DNA from: Nymphaea colorata
Taxonomy: Eukaryota > Streptophyta > Magnoliopsida > Nymphaeales > Nymphaeaceae
Assembly (NCBI RefSeq): GCF_008831285.2
Contig: NC_045149.1
Span: 18,615,035 to 18,679,034 of the forward strand
Direction of reading: 5' to 3'
DNA length: 64,000 nt
A program made the position numbers and the translations under genes. Below, in pieces: positions 12,476 to 29,745 of this stretch. Every line of letters begins with the position of its first letter. The stretch's first letter is position 1. The notes under the pieces were generated by a model. That model saw only the letters and a program-made list of their open reading frames with translations, had not been told where the DNA came from and ran no database searches.

Positions 12476-13531
12476 ATGTCTGATATTGAAGCAAGCAAAC
12501 TGGCTAATGCACAAGTCTTTGCTATGCACAAGGAGTGGGACGATGCTTCGTGTCCAATCTGTATGGACCACCCGCACAATGCTGTTCTGCTTATCTGCAG
12601 CTCCTTTGACCAGGGCTGCCGGTCTTACATGTGTGACACAAGTTACAGACATTCCAATTGCCTTGACCGTTTTAAAAAATTGAGAGCCAACTCTGATGGC
12701 TCTAATAATGATGAAGGTCGTGGGCATCACCAGAGGTCTCCTAGTGAAAATCATTCTGAGGAACCTTCTGATGGTGCGAGGATGAGAGGGAACCCATCTT
12801 CGGACCTGCAAGAATCATCACAAAATGCTGGAGTTCCAGTTATTTCGACAGAAGCTGATAATGAGATAGCGAGGAGCATTGCTGGTCATGACTCATATGG
12901 TCAACTAAAATGCCCACTTTGCAGAGGTACAGTGCATGGCTGGAAGATTGTCAAAGAAGCAAGGGAATATCTTGATCTAAAGCCAAGGGCCTGCTCCAGG
13001 GAATCATGCTCCTTTGTTGGGAATTATCATGAACTGCGGAGGCATGCGAGAAGAGTTCATCCATCTATCCGTCCAGCTGATGTTGACCCATCAAGACAAC
13101 GTGCTTGGCGGCACCTTGAGCATCAAAGAGAGTACGGTGACATTGTAAGTGCCATCAGGTCAGCCATGCCTGGTGCCATTGTGCTTGGGGACTATGTGTT
13201 GGATAATGACAACGGGCAATCACTGTATCGGGAAGGTGCAGCTGCGGAAGGTACCGAGTCAGGACCGTGGTGGACTACTCTATTTCTGTTCCATATGCTT
13301 GGACCAGTTGGCAACCGTGATGAGCGACGGGGGTCTTCGCGGTCATGGAGAAGACATCGAAGATCTTCGGGTGGAGACTCCCGTCGGCGCTATCCATGGG
13401 GCGAGCGGCTGCTGGGGCTGTATGAGGATGAAGATGACTGGAATTCAGCTAGTGATGCTGCTGAAGATTTCTCAACGCCACGGAGGCGTAGGCGATTCAC
13501 ACGCCCAAGGAATGATGATGAGCAGCCATGA
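12476..13531 (+). CDS. DUF1644 family zinc-finger protein
   Basis: Single coding exon of 351 codons from ATG to TGA. The N-terminal zinc-binding module has Cys26, Cys29, Cys41, Cys48, Cys53, His59 and Cys62 in a CPICMDHPHNAVLLICSS context, the hallmark of plant DUF1644 proteins. After an acidic, Ser-rich linker (about 70-140) a CPLCRGTV pair (Cys146, Cys149) completes the domain. It is followed by a C2H2-like finger: Cys173-x4-Cys178-x11-His190-x4-His195. Residues about 195-250 are the conserved family tail. The C-terminus is Arg-rich and low-complexity, possibly a nuclear or RNA-binding tail. Family members in rice are linked to abiotic-stress and ABA responses; no biochemical activity is established, and the RING-like look does not prove ubiquitin ligase activity. 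The start is supported by the acceptor-like sequence just upstream. The gene runs convergently toward the CHR4-like gene. Confidence 0.9.
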   Translation: MSDIEASKLANAQVFAMHKEWDDASCPICMDHPHNAVLLICSSFDQGCRSYMCDTSYRHSNCLDRFKKLRANSDGSNNDEGRGHHQRSPSENHSEEPSDGARMRGNPSSDLQESSQNAGVPVISTEADNEIARSIAGHDSYGQLKCPLCRGTVHGWKIVKEAREYLDLKPRACSRESCSFVGNYHELRRHARRVHPSIRPADVDPSRQRAWRHLEHQREYGDIVSAIRSAMPGAIVLGDYVLDNDNGQSLYREGAAAEGTESGPWWTTLFLFHMLGPVGNRDERRGSSRSWRRHRRSSGGDSRRRYPWGERLLGLYEDEDDWNSASDAAEDFSTPRRRRRFTRPRNDDEQP

Positions 13532-14754
13532 TACATTTAGATACCTCTCTATCCTTGTGTCGAGCTGGTCATGTTCTCAATTGTACATAATTATTTATTA
13601 ACTAATGAACTCTGGAAGTTGGAAACTGAAGTTTAGTTGACACTTGCCTGGTATTGGTTTCTTCTTTATCTGCATAGATCATCACTAAAGTTCTCACGTG
13701 AGTGGAGTCGATTGTTTCTGTTCTACTTCGCTCCCATACTAAAGAACAATTCGCAGCCTTAATTTGAGTCCTTGCATGTTTGTGTGCGTTTCTTGGCTAA
13801 GCCAAGAGAGTGTGCTCCCATCCCAGCAAGGGGTGAAGTCAGCAGGATTCAGACTTCTGATACGCCATCTTGGCGACACTGTATAGCTAGGAAGTAGTCC
13901 ACCCAGAAAACATGTACATGCTAGAAAGGTGTAGTTCATTATTTTTCCAAAAGAATTTGTTGGATACGATTTGCAAAAAGTTTGCCGAATTCCTAACCCG
14001 CACAAGCTTTCGAAGAAACTACACTGCAAATGATGAAGGGTTTTGAGCTTTCAGGATGTGAAAGATTCCACGCCAAGAGGCTGAGTGCGGGCTTGCCATT
14101 TCGAATCACGGAACACGTTAGAAAAATTTCGGCAGACATATGCAGTTAACAGAATATATAGGATAACTCGTGCAAGTTTTTGAGAGTTTCTATGGACCAT
14201 GATGCAGCAAGAACCTGGCAACAAATTCCGGGGCAGCTGTATACTTGTCTACACATGCATCCCCAGGCAGAAACCTGATGAAAAAGCACATTATACAAAC
14301 GTGCTAAATCAGCGTGTCAATAATCTATCGCTGCAAAGTCGGTTCCCTTACTAACAAATTAGTGTGGAACCTCGCAGAGCCATAATCCCTCCCGTATAAG
14401 GCTTGTGTTGCCTACTAGTGTCTGGTTGATCTGGCTTTAGAAAATAGAGGACGTCGAAAATGAACAAGATTATTAACTTAGATGACTTTTGAACACCGTG
14501 AGCTAACATGAAAAACAGAGATACTGCCGTTACAACAGAAGGAATAATTCATCTATATTATATTCAAACTATATCTGTACATCAAATACAGAAGTCAGAG
14601 ATGCTTCTCAAATGTAAGAAGTTCTTGCACTTCCATAAAATGTGCTCCAAAACTTCTTATCCTAGCTAGTTTTGTTGCCTTGATCATCAGAGAATTTTTT
14701 TCTTCTCAGATGATGCTTCCTCTTGAATGTTGTGCTTTACAATCCTTGCTGTAG
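13532..14754. other. convergent 3' flanks between DUF1644 and CHR4-like genes
   Basis: This stretch must hold both 3' UTRs and terminators. AT-rich sequence follows the DUF1644 stop (about 13550-13620). The minus-strand gene ends at 14755, with AT-rich sequence below it. No additional gene is visible. Confidence 0.5.
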
Positions 14755-19357
<4,603 letters not shown>

Positions 19358-21113
19358 CTGTAGGAACTCAGCAGAAGGAAGAGTATTCAGATTCTTCAGA
19401 GAACATATGACACGGCATATAATTCATGTGAAATAAAAAAGCGCTGATAAAAGAAACAGAAATCTCAAAATTTCCTTTTGATAACAATAGATTGATATTC
19501 AGAGAATGCAGAAGAGGACCAGCAGTCATATTTTTAAATAAAATAACATCATAGCCAGCCAATAGGCAAAACATATCATAATCATGGTTGCTATCACCAC
19601 AACACTACGAAGTTGAGCCTATCCAGATGAAACTAACTAACAGATGCCACTAAACTTATCTAGCAAAGCCTCTACTCATTGAGAAACATTACTACTTATT
19701 GAGAAAAATTAGACAAGATGTCATTCCTTTAGTGACCCAAAACAAAGAGGTTTTTTCCTGTCTGACACTCTGTTTTCCATCTTCCCAAAAATAAGAGTGT
19801 GCGTTAGCATAAAGGAACACTCTGACCATTCTGCATATTCTCTTGCAGCTTTTAGCAGTGTGGACCTTTTACCAATCTTAATTCTCACATGTTATTTCTG
19901 CCTAAGCAGAAATAGTTAAATGGAAAGAGCATGTGTTTAGATGATCCAGAATAGGCAACAGTCATGCATCCCAAATTCTTAATGCATTGGCCCAAAGATC
20001 TTCAAGGTACCATCAATGCAACAGCAATATATCATCTGCCCATGTTTCCAATTCAATAGGCATTTGTACTTTGTACCTTTTTGCTTTCTGCAAAAGCAAA
20101 CCTAAAGATTTAGTAATAACAAAGAGACGGACAAACTTTTTTGCATTACTAAAAACACGTCCAAGTTTTCCCATGATTAACAAAAAAAAAATCATAAAAA
20201 AATTATTTCTGTGAAGTCCACTGTTCAACCAGCGAATATTTACCATTTTTCTCTCTAAAAGATGACATGAAAAGTATAATTATCTTTGTGAATACATCTA
20301 GGCTTCTCTTGGCTAATTTTCTAGCACTAATAAAAAAACTCACAGAATTAATTCAGATACAAAAGCAAGCCAACCAATTTGGATTTAGGCATTTCGTTGA
20401 ATGTGCACTAGTATCAACATGTACAGTTAAGGAGGCCATTTATAAACTAACAAAGATAGAATTTAACTGTATTGAAGGCAAATTATTGATTTTATCACAT
20501 TAACAGAGTTTCAGTGATCATCTAAGGTGTCATTGAGAAGGTTATTTTACTAGCAATGTGAAACTTGAGTGTGCTTTTAATAATAATGAAAAATTTACAT
20601 ATTCTTATTACTGTCAAATCTTTGGATGTATTTTTGAAAATTTCCTTCCAATTACATATTACAGGAAAAATTGGTCCTCTTTGCAATAGTCTGTCATATG
20701 AAGGTCAGTATTTGAAAATTTCCTTCAAATTAAATATTTCAATGAACCTTACTATTATTAGGTTTACCATCATATCTACCTTCTGGCAGTAGTCATTGGA
20801 TCATAACATGGATAAACACACATATCAACTTCCTCGCCAACCTGCACTCAGCACCTATCATATCCAATCCCTACATTGGAGACAACTAGTGGACCCAAAT
20901 TACATCTTAGAAGAACTGTCTCAAAACAAAACTGTTGTCTTTATAACTGGCATATAACTCTATGTTTAAATGAGCATATAGCAAAATGCAGGGTTACAAA
21001 AAGATGAAAAAACAATTTTTTCCTGCAAAAGCAACAAGAGATGGTATATAGTGAGGCCAACATAAAAACCTAAGCTTTAAATATCGATATCTTTACTTCT
21101 GCACTGAATTTTG

Positions 21114-21116
<3 letters not shown>

Positions 21117-21163
<47 letters not shown>

Positions 21164-21184
21164 CGTGTGTGTGTGTGTGTGTGC
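21117..21184. repeat. (TG)n microsatellite in the CHR4-like first intron
   Basis: About 60 bp of TG repeats with two CG interruptions at about 21160-21165, preceded by a short TA run. Confidence 0.95.
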
Positions 21185-22294
21185 ACATAGAAAGAATGTG
21201 GTAATGAGTAAAAAATAACATTCATTTCTAGTACACAAGAGAAACGCTAAATCAAATATTCACGTGATAAACAATATGTGAACTGAGAAGTGAGAACCTT
21301 GCGTTTGCATAGATCAAATCGCACATAAGTTTCTGAATCAGTCCTTTACTGATTGTATCACGCATCTCTATGTTTTCAAAAATCCACTGATAAAAACAAA
21401 ATATGAGATGCTTTCAGTCTTTGACGAACACTTCCATGTAGACAACGGAACATAATAGCATCAACAGGAATACATTGCTTCAATGACACGAAAAAGATAG
21501 AAGATACTCATCATATTAACTCAAAACATTATCCTACGTTGAATAAATAATTTCAAATAAATTGTTGTGCCCGATATCATACATCCGTGAGATGCAGTCG
21601 GAAATATTACCAATACTAAAGACCAGCAGAATTAATATTAACGTCCGATTAGCAACTTCATGCAAATTAATGGTGGAAGAGCTTGCATTGCACATTCAAA
21701 GTACACCTGACTAAAATGCGTGTAGATAATTGATTGGCACCACATGTTAACCAAGAACCAAAAATTTCACGTCAAGCATCCACATTCATCAGCACTGTCT
21801 AGAAGATTAATCCACACTTCCGTCATTTTATTAAAAAAGGTGGAGGGCTTTCTCAATCCACGAGAGGCCCTCATCCTACAACTTACTAAAAGCAGAAGAC
21901 GCATGCAACCAAATTTCAAGCACAAATGCAGCCATCCAAAACTTGGCCCTTGTATAAAAAAAGAAGTACCAAACCTATTAACTCTGTAAAACTCTTCTAC
22001 ATACTCATCGCAAAAAACAGAACACCAATCACAACAACACCCCAAATAAAATGGAGTTAGAGAGTAGAATACAAATCACGAGCAAAGTCTACGGCATTTC
22101 TCAACCATTTGCATGCTCGAACCACACCAATCAACAGCATTCTCATCAACAAAAATAAGAAACCCAAACAGAAAACCACAACACCTACCAGAAACAGGAA
22201 ACAGCCAATTCAAACTAGGTCAAAGAAAAGGAGAGGTAGAGAGGAAAAGAAAGAGGAACAACAATTGATGCTGCAGCAGGAGAGCACAACTCAC

Positions 22295-22528
22295 AGTTGA
22301 TGGACGTTCGAATTCTCCAACTGAAACAGCAAAAGGAGCAAAAGATTGAAGATGGGCACCCACAACCCAAGCAGACCCCCAAAATCGCCGATGGATTTTC
22401 CCACCCTTTTTCACTCTCTCTTTCGGAGAGAGAAAGAAATAAGCAAAAAAGAAAGGGAAACCCAAAAAAATAATGAGGAAAACCAAAAAGGAGCTCCTCG
22501 AGGGCGTTTTCCTAAGACGGGTTGCCAA
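22295..22528 (-). other. probable first exon (5' leader or N-terminus) of the CHR4-like gene
   Basis: On the minus strand a good donor (ACT followed by GTGAGTTG) ends an exon at 22295. The frame open through this stretch would join the next exon at 19357 in phase. However, no in-frame ATG is seen in it; the only start-like codon is TTG at 22528. It is therefore more likely untranslated leader with chance openness, giving a first intron of about 2.9 kb. A (GA)n tract at 22567-22590 lies just upstream, a common feature of plant core promoters. Confidence 0.45.
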
Positions 22529-22566
22529 CGCGGCTAGTTATGCGGCCCAATGTTTCTGCCACGATT

Positions 22567-22599
<33 letters not shown>

Positions 22600-25500
22600 T
22601 GCAAAAGACGCAAATAAAGTGGATACCCTCGACCTGTCAAAAGTGGAGCACGGGAGGCCTAAGACTCGGGATTATCCGAACCGAATCGGACAAAACCGAT
22701 ACGGTTCTAAACAAAACCACACTTAAAAAACTTAATGCTGTTATAGAGAAGAGAACTAAAGATCTCAACAATTAAAAAAAAAAAAAAATTGAGATCAAGT
22801 CACTCCTTATTTTAGTTTGAATTTAACATGCATATGATATTCACTGTGAACTGACGCCAGATCCATAGTTTTTAGCATCAAGAATGAATTTGATATTTAT
22901 ACTTAAAACATTGTTTGTATAAATAACAAGGCTCATGCAGTATGATCGGATTCTATCGAACATACCTTCAAAAACTTACCGCGTGTTTGTATTAGGCGAT
23001 CAATAAGAACAAGCTAAAACCAATGGAGAATTGTATGGGGTTAGAACTGAGAAGATAAACTTCCTCAAAACTAAAAAAGTTGGTAAAAAACATGCAACTA
23101 ACATGTAGATTTTAATTCAGTTTCAAAATGTTCATCAGTCAATCCGGTTCGTATGCTCTAAATATGTCAATTTGGCATGAGAAGCTGAGGGTCCCCAACC
23201 TGCTTTCCCTTGCCTCCATGGTTTGAGGTTGCGTTGAATCTTTAGTGAGTGTGGGAATGGTGCACCTTCAACTTCATAAAGCCCATGAAGAATAGTATCT
23301 TTATGAATCTAATTGATGATCGAACTTTCACCAGTCTGTCAGCCCGATCAGATAAGTTATGCCCCTTGAGATTATCTACTTACTCCAAAGATGATCCATT
23401 TAAACTGAAAACCAAGAAAAAAAAAAGGTTCGACTTGGAACAGCCCTGAACTAAATCACATCGAGGCTTTTTGAACCCACATCATACGAAAAATACCACG
23501 TATTCGCAGACATACAATTCTTGCAACTCAAGCTTCAAGAACACCATGTTTTTGTTTTAAGAAACATTGTTTAGTTATGGATGTTGTTTCTAAATCCAAT
23601 AACTAAATGCAATACATAATCACATATTGGTTCTCTAGAAAACAAGAACATAGAGTTTCAGGATCACATGTTTTGAGAGTATGTGTTTCAATAACATAAT
23701 ATTGGTCTCACCAGATGCCGGTGTCCCAAACCTCATATCAGAATTTTTATGGACCTAGCTTAAATCATAAACTATGTTAAAATACATACTGGAAAAGTAT
23801 GAATAGTTTTTTTTTTGTCATCCCTCAATTTCTTGTTGTTTATCAGGCTGTAAGGTATAGAAGTCTAACTTGAGATCCATGAATTAAATATTCAAAGCCT
23901 ACAAATTGATATTTTGATTTGTGCTTTTTCCAACCGAAGTATGCATGCTTATTATTAAAAGTTGTGACATACAAAATAATTTTATAAGATGAGACTTTGT
24001 CCATTGTATAATATTATTTTGAATGTTTTTTTTTTTTGCCTATTTTCATATAGACAATTCTCTTTGAGATCTGTTTAAAAATTTCAAAGAGTTTTGAAGC
24101 ACAAAGATTGGGAAAATTGATTGTCAGCATTAACAAGGGAATGAAATGAACTGAACTAGCACGAGTGACAAGTGCCGGAATAACGAGTCAACCCCATAGA
24201 ATCAAATCGGTGCGCCGCAAACACATGGCCCTGGTTCATGCGAAGGAACTTGTGGCTCGGGGCAGCAAAACTCGGACCCATTTCCTTGCCGAATCGAATC
24301 GAATCGTCTCGTTTCAAACTAGACCCAAATTATCCCCATAAGCATTATTAGATGACTTCGATTGCGCTTTAGATTAAACGAAGTCGGAGTAAAATTTTGT
24401 TGGCCAACTTGAGCCACAATATCTTGTCTCGGTGATCGTCGCCGGTTCGAGTCGGGTCACACTGGACCGAGCCGCTGCACCTGAGTCGAGGGCTGTTCCC
24501 CTCGACCCAGCCACTCAAATCGAACCAGGCCAAGGGTCGACGCCAAGGCTTCCAGTTGAAAACCGATACACCGATTCAGTTTTTTCGTCGGCCCTCAATA
24601 AACCGAGTCGTTCAGCGTGTCCAACGTGCCCTCACCAAATTTGAAATTACCGTCCAATCGCTGCTTGGTGTCGCACAAAAGCTACTGGGCATATGAGAGA
24701 TCTCAAGGGCATTTTGGGGAGTGAGTGAGAGAATTTGACATGGCAGGTCAACAGATGGAAAAAAGGGCAGATGAAATCGAATAACAAGTCGACACGTAGG
24801 CCTGGTGGGCCCGCTCCTCCTGCTCCATGAGTCAGTCGTTTGACCAGAGCGGCGGACGAGTGACGACTTCGGCGTCCGTGTCCGTAGGCACGCCAGGTGG
24901 GTTCGGTCGGTCTGGTCCGACTTCCCGCAGGCAATAATGGAAATGTCCGCATCCGCCGCCGAATCTTGCCGCATTCCAGCCAATACGATGCGTTCACAGT
25001 ACCGGCGGCCTTCAGATTGCCCGTTCTAGTATCTTTTTTTATTAATATATCCAACTAATATTGTTTGATGCAATAAATTTGGAAGTAGCTAAATGAACTT
25101 CACATAAATAGATGTTTGATATAAAATTAAACCAACCGGATATGAATACATATGTTTGTGTATGTGACATCAACAACTTAGGCCTTATTGTCAATATAAT
25201 TATGAAAATACACCAACAACTAGATCCACAAGGCTATCAAGCCACTTGTCATTTTCATATATTTTGCTCGTATTGGCAGATGCTATGAAATATTTCCAAT
25301 TTTACTTGTGTTTTCGATAACATGTGGGCTCGTGTAGGCAACTACCCAATGGGTCCGTTGCTTCCAAATTGGAAAATGGACTTGCGTCAGTGTGTCTTCG
25401 GGATTGTTTGACATTAGTAACACATTGTTACCGTCTTTTGAATGTACTTCAAAACATGATGAAACACTTTTTAAAAATTGTCTAATGAATCTAAACAATT

Positions 25501-25702
25501 TTTGGGTTAAGTGCATGGATAAGTAACTTAATTTTATTGTTTTCAAACAATCCCTTAGTGAGTGTAGCTAAAAATTTCTAGCTCTGCCGCTTGAAGCGAC
25601 TACTTGGACCCATTTGGTTTGTCTACGTCCAGAGTTCCAGTTGAATGTTCTTAACCTCCAAATTTCAAAATGATTTGCTCATTGTTACTTCAACTCACCA
25701 GA
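22600..25702. other. intergenic, mostly AT-rich, with one GC-rich island
   Basis: No gene is recognised. At about 24170-25030 the sequence becomes GC-rich and carries AATCG repeats (24292-24306) and a TGAGTCA motif near 24829 and GTTTGACC near 24838. The short frames on either strand there look like chance products of GC-rich DNA. Confidence 0.45.
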
Positions 25703-26925
25703 TACTATGCAGCTAACCAACCAGCTATACTATGTGGCTCGGAGCATGTTACAGATGTAACACGTATAGATATGAAAATGTTTATTCAAAACTAAGATTC
25801 GAATCCAAATCTGGTTGGATGACATTTTTTAAATCTGAATCCAATCCGATTTCTTGATAGAAAATTAACTTTTTTTTTGTTCATATCCGACTTTTTTGCT
25901 TAATTGGTTCAGGTATCCAATCCAAAATAGATATATTGACATCTCTACGTGCATTGAGTCAAACAAATTGAGCTTGACTTAGTGCTTCAGCTTCAGCTGA
26001 AACTGAACCAGTACTAAAAGATTTCGAGCCCAAGCTAGGTGATCTGGTGCCGTATATGCTCGAGTAGGCTCATTTAAAGTGCACATACACATTCTCATTA
26101 CAAACAATATCATTGATGCATTGGTGCGTTGCTTAAGGTTGAGTTGTACACCCAGCTTCAACTTGGCCGAGTCGAGCTCGAGTCTTCTTTTGGTTCGATC
26201 GAGCTGAGTCGGCTCGCATTCAGACCGAGCCTTTTAGGACTGGCCGCTAGGACTCGTCTGAAAAGCTTATTTTGTGGATCTGATGTTCGTATCACTCCGT
26301 TGCAATCCATTGCTCTAACCTAAAATATAACCTGTGAACTCAGTGGCATGAATTAGATATGGATCTGGAAAAAGATTGTAGATAGAGAACACTAACAGAG
26401 TTCGAGCATGTAAGTGCGCTCATTTACAAACGCAAGAAAGAAAGAGTTTGTTTCTTACAAAAATGTCTGATCTTTTAAAAAATGAAAATTTATTCCTATC
26501 TTTGGCGTTGATTTTTCAACTCCTAAACAAATGGACCGCATTCAAGTATAAAACTAAGTAATCCGAAATGTTCCTTCCATATAATATATATATATATATA
26601 AGCAAAAGAAATATATAAAGTTAGGAAGGAAAAAGGAAAAAATCTATCGTTGGCACATATCTACTTTTACTCCAAAAGTTAGGCTTTGTGACCAAATGGG
26701 TTGTGCACCATCTTGTTCCCAATCATATAACTTTGGGAAAAAAACATTAAAGCCAGTGCATAAAAATCGGCTTCAATAGTCAATTTGAATATATATAATT
26801 GGTCCATAGTACTATGTATTATTATTATTTTTAATTATTTAAGAATAAATTTTTCAACTGCAAAAACTGCTCATACTTTAACATTTATTCTTTTTGAAAA
26901 TTTTATATATATATATATATGTGTG

Positions 26926-29113
26926 TGTCGTCACCCTATAAATGCAAGAGAATTATTAGGTAGACGAATGAAATCCACCATGAATCCCATACTGCATTTC
27001 TTTTTCTTGGTTGTTGACTAGTTCTTCCTCCGCATATTGAAATTCAGGAACAAGTTCTCTTTTCTCTGCACCAGATAATTTGGCAACATTCAAGCATTTA
27101 AATAAAAGCACCAAGTCAGTTTCTCTCTCTAATTTTATATTCTTAAGGCCTACCACCATACCTCTTTTTTTCCTTGGAAGACCGTAAAAAAGATAATTTT
27201 CCACCTTCTTTTCAAAATTTGAATCAATCACATCATTCCCCATCCTCCAAATTATCTTCATGCGCATCATTCACCATCATCCATGACATCTGCATTTCAT
27301 GTTGGGCCATGCCATGTATGACCTTGTGGAAGATTTGCATGCTCTCAACAGTAAACCCTAACTTTTATTTGTAACCCAATGACAGTTTTGTATATCTCTT
27401 TTTTTTTTTATTGAATGATCAACAATAAATATTTAATGAAACAAACAAAAAATAAATTTAAAAGTTGAGGAATCAATATATATGCACATTCAAGACAAGG
27501 GTCTGCCACATTCTGTCAACAGATGCAGCCCAAGTATTAAACTCTTAATTAACTTTCTTCAAATTGTAAACTCTAAGTCAAATCCAACTGATTGCACCGA
27601 ATTCGAATATATATAGAGTGTCTATGTCACCGTTTGGTTTATTTTATTAGTTCCAACGGTCCAAATTTAAACAGGTCAAATTTTCATTTATGTTCGATAT
27701 AAGGTGCAATTTCCATTAATATATTCTGCAACCGACATTAAAAATACAGATATGCAAGTCAAAGGTAAAGCTTGGATATTTTTCACTCTTTTGGTTGCAT
27801 TCCACATGAAGTTTGTGACTGTAGGTGACGATAAATGCAAACAAGAATGAAGAAGGAATATGTTCAATTTGAACTTACAAAATGAAATGTCCAAATTTAC
27901 TTTACATTCAAGTGAGAGGTTAATCCTACCACCTGAGTGACAGCCGAAATCTTCCTTCTTCTCTCGCCTTCGGGGTTTAAAATTGTATCTTGAGATGCCA
28001 GGATGGGTGCTGCTTTACTCTTGCATGTGCCGTTGACTCGAGCTGATCGCATGACTGCCGTAAGGCAAATCAATATTACATTAACCAAAGATTTATGGAA
28101 AGGGTATTGGTGTGTTATTCCTATAAGCTACTAAAGGTAACAAAAAGTGGCACTCAAGTTGAATAATACACGGTAAGTTTACCCATACCTTTGAAACAAA
28201 CCCGAACTTTGGAGGCATAAGAGTATAAACTTAGCTGTTTTATGTTGAAGGTTGTTTCCTGTAAGTGATTTTTTTTTTAAAGGAAGAGTTCTGATAATAT
28301 GAGATCCATGGTTTTCAAATATGTGGAGGTCTCATGTCAAGTTGGAACAAACATGGCTTTTAGTTGTCTAGAGAGAGAGAGAGAGAGAGAGGGGGCGGGA
28401 AAGAGCCCATTCAGGTGGCCTCCCCAACAGGTACTCTTAATCCTAAGATCAATACTTTTTAATATCATCAAGATAGCATCTTCCAAAGCTCCAAGGTGTG
28501 CAGTTGAGAGAAAGAAAGATAAGTTGATCAAGATCGAAGTAAGAGGAGAAAAGCAAACCATCTTTTTCTTTTCTTCGTTGAGGAACAAGGAGGAAGGCGA
28601 TTAAGGGAAGATGTGGATCGATTATTCACCATCACAGAGACAAGCTTGCCAATGATTGCTTACTGTGTGGAAATTAAACTCTTTATCATCATTCCATTGT
28701 TGGGACCAAAGAGGAAGGAAGGAAGATCATCTGTATATCGCCATCGCCTTAATTTTCTTGGACAGTGAGATGAGATCTGATGGAGGATCTCTTTCACATC
28801 AATCATTGGGGAGGCCATGTGAAGATCCATGTGGCCTCCGTCCACCCATCGATCGACCATCTCCACACGCACTCGCCCACACTGCCAGAAGCCATTGGCG
28901 GTCACGCTTCGAAGGGAAACCGTCAAAAAGGAGTCCCTCTTGAGTGCTGCTCAACGTCATTATAAATGGAGCCCAATCCATAACTGTTTTCTCGGCTCTT
29001 CTTGTTTAATTTTTTGGAAAGGGTTTAGAAAACTAGGACTGTTTGAAACAGTATATTGTGAAAGCTTATATCTCAATCGAATTAAATTGGCCATTGATTA
29101 TGTGAATTGACCC

Positions 29114-29151
<38 letters not shown>

Positions 29152-29415
29152 CAAAAGATTATCCTACCACTCAAACAAGAATAGAACCCCTTCCAAAATT
29201 TTCTCTTACCTTCATGGTCCACAGCTATACTCAGGTAATATATAATGAGATGTTTACATACATCAACTTGCATATAGATACCCACTTTTTTTTTTCATAC
29301 AAAAACATAGTCCCTCACAAGTAGAACTTATGAAAAACATAGTCCCCCAGGAATAGAACTGAGGTCACCACATAATGCATCCCAATATGCCCATTTCAGC
29401 AATGCCCTTGAGGTG
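26926..29415 (+). repeat. core of copy A, inverted relative to copy B
   Basis: Reads GTGTGTCGTCACC at its left edge and ends with TGCCCTTGAGGTG at its right edge. The reverse complements of both edges occur at the right and left edges of the B core (45410 and 43309). Each edge abuts an (AT)n tract. It includes the segment 28660-28990, which is nearly identical to 43540-43840 in reverse, with a TATAAAT at 28961-28967. Confidence 0.85.
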
Positions 29416-29439
29416 ATATATATATATATATATATATAT
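29116..29439. mobile_element. (TA)n-bounded insertion, MITE-like
   Basis: About 265 bp of unrelated sequence lies between two long AT dinucleotide runs (29116-29149 and 29416-29439). In the homologous place of copy B only about 35 bp remain between AT runs (43309-43343). Some plant MITEs, such as the rice Micron family, insert into TA microsatellites. Membership is only inferred; terminal repeats are not evident. Confidence 0.35.
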
Positions 29440-29711
29440 CTTGCGAACTTGACAAAACAAAACTCCTATTTTATTATAGTTTTGGAATTTTGGATAACTT
29501 ATTTTGATGATAAATTAGTCATACTTATTCCCCGGATTGACTAGGAAACTCAACATTAAGAAAAAAATATATAAATCTTGAATCCCAGGGTGGTGCCTAA
29601 TGGCAATGGAAGTTTCAACCACTGTCTCATAGAGACAAGTTCATGCAAATTTCTCATAGTAAACCTGGTTAGCCTTTTTATGCCTGATAATGTCAATCTC
29701 TCTCTCTCTAT

Positions 29712-29745
<34 letters not shown>

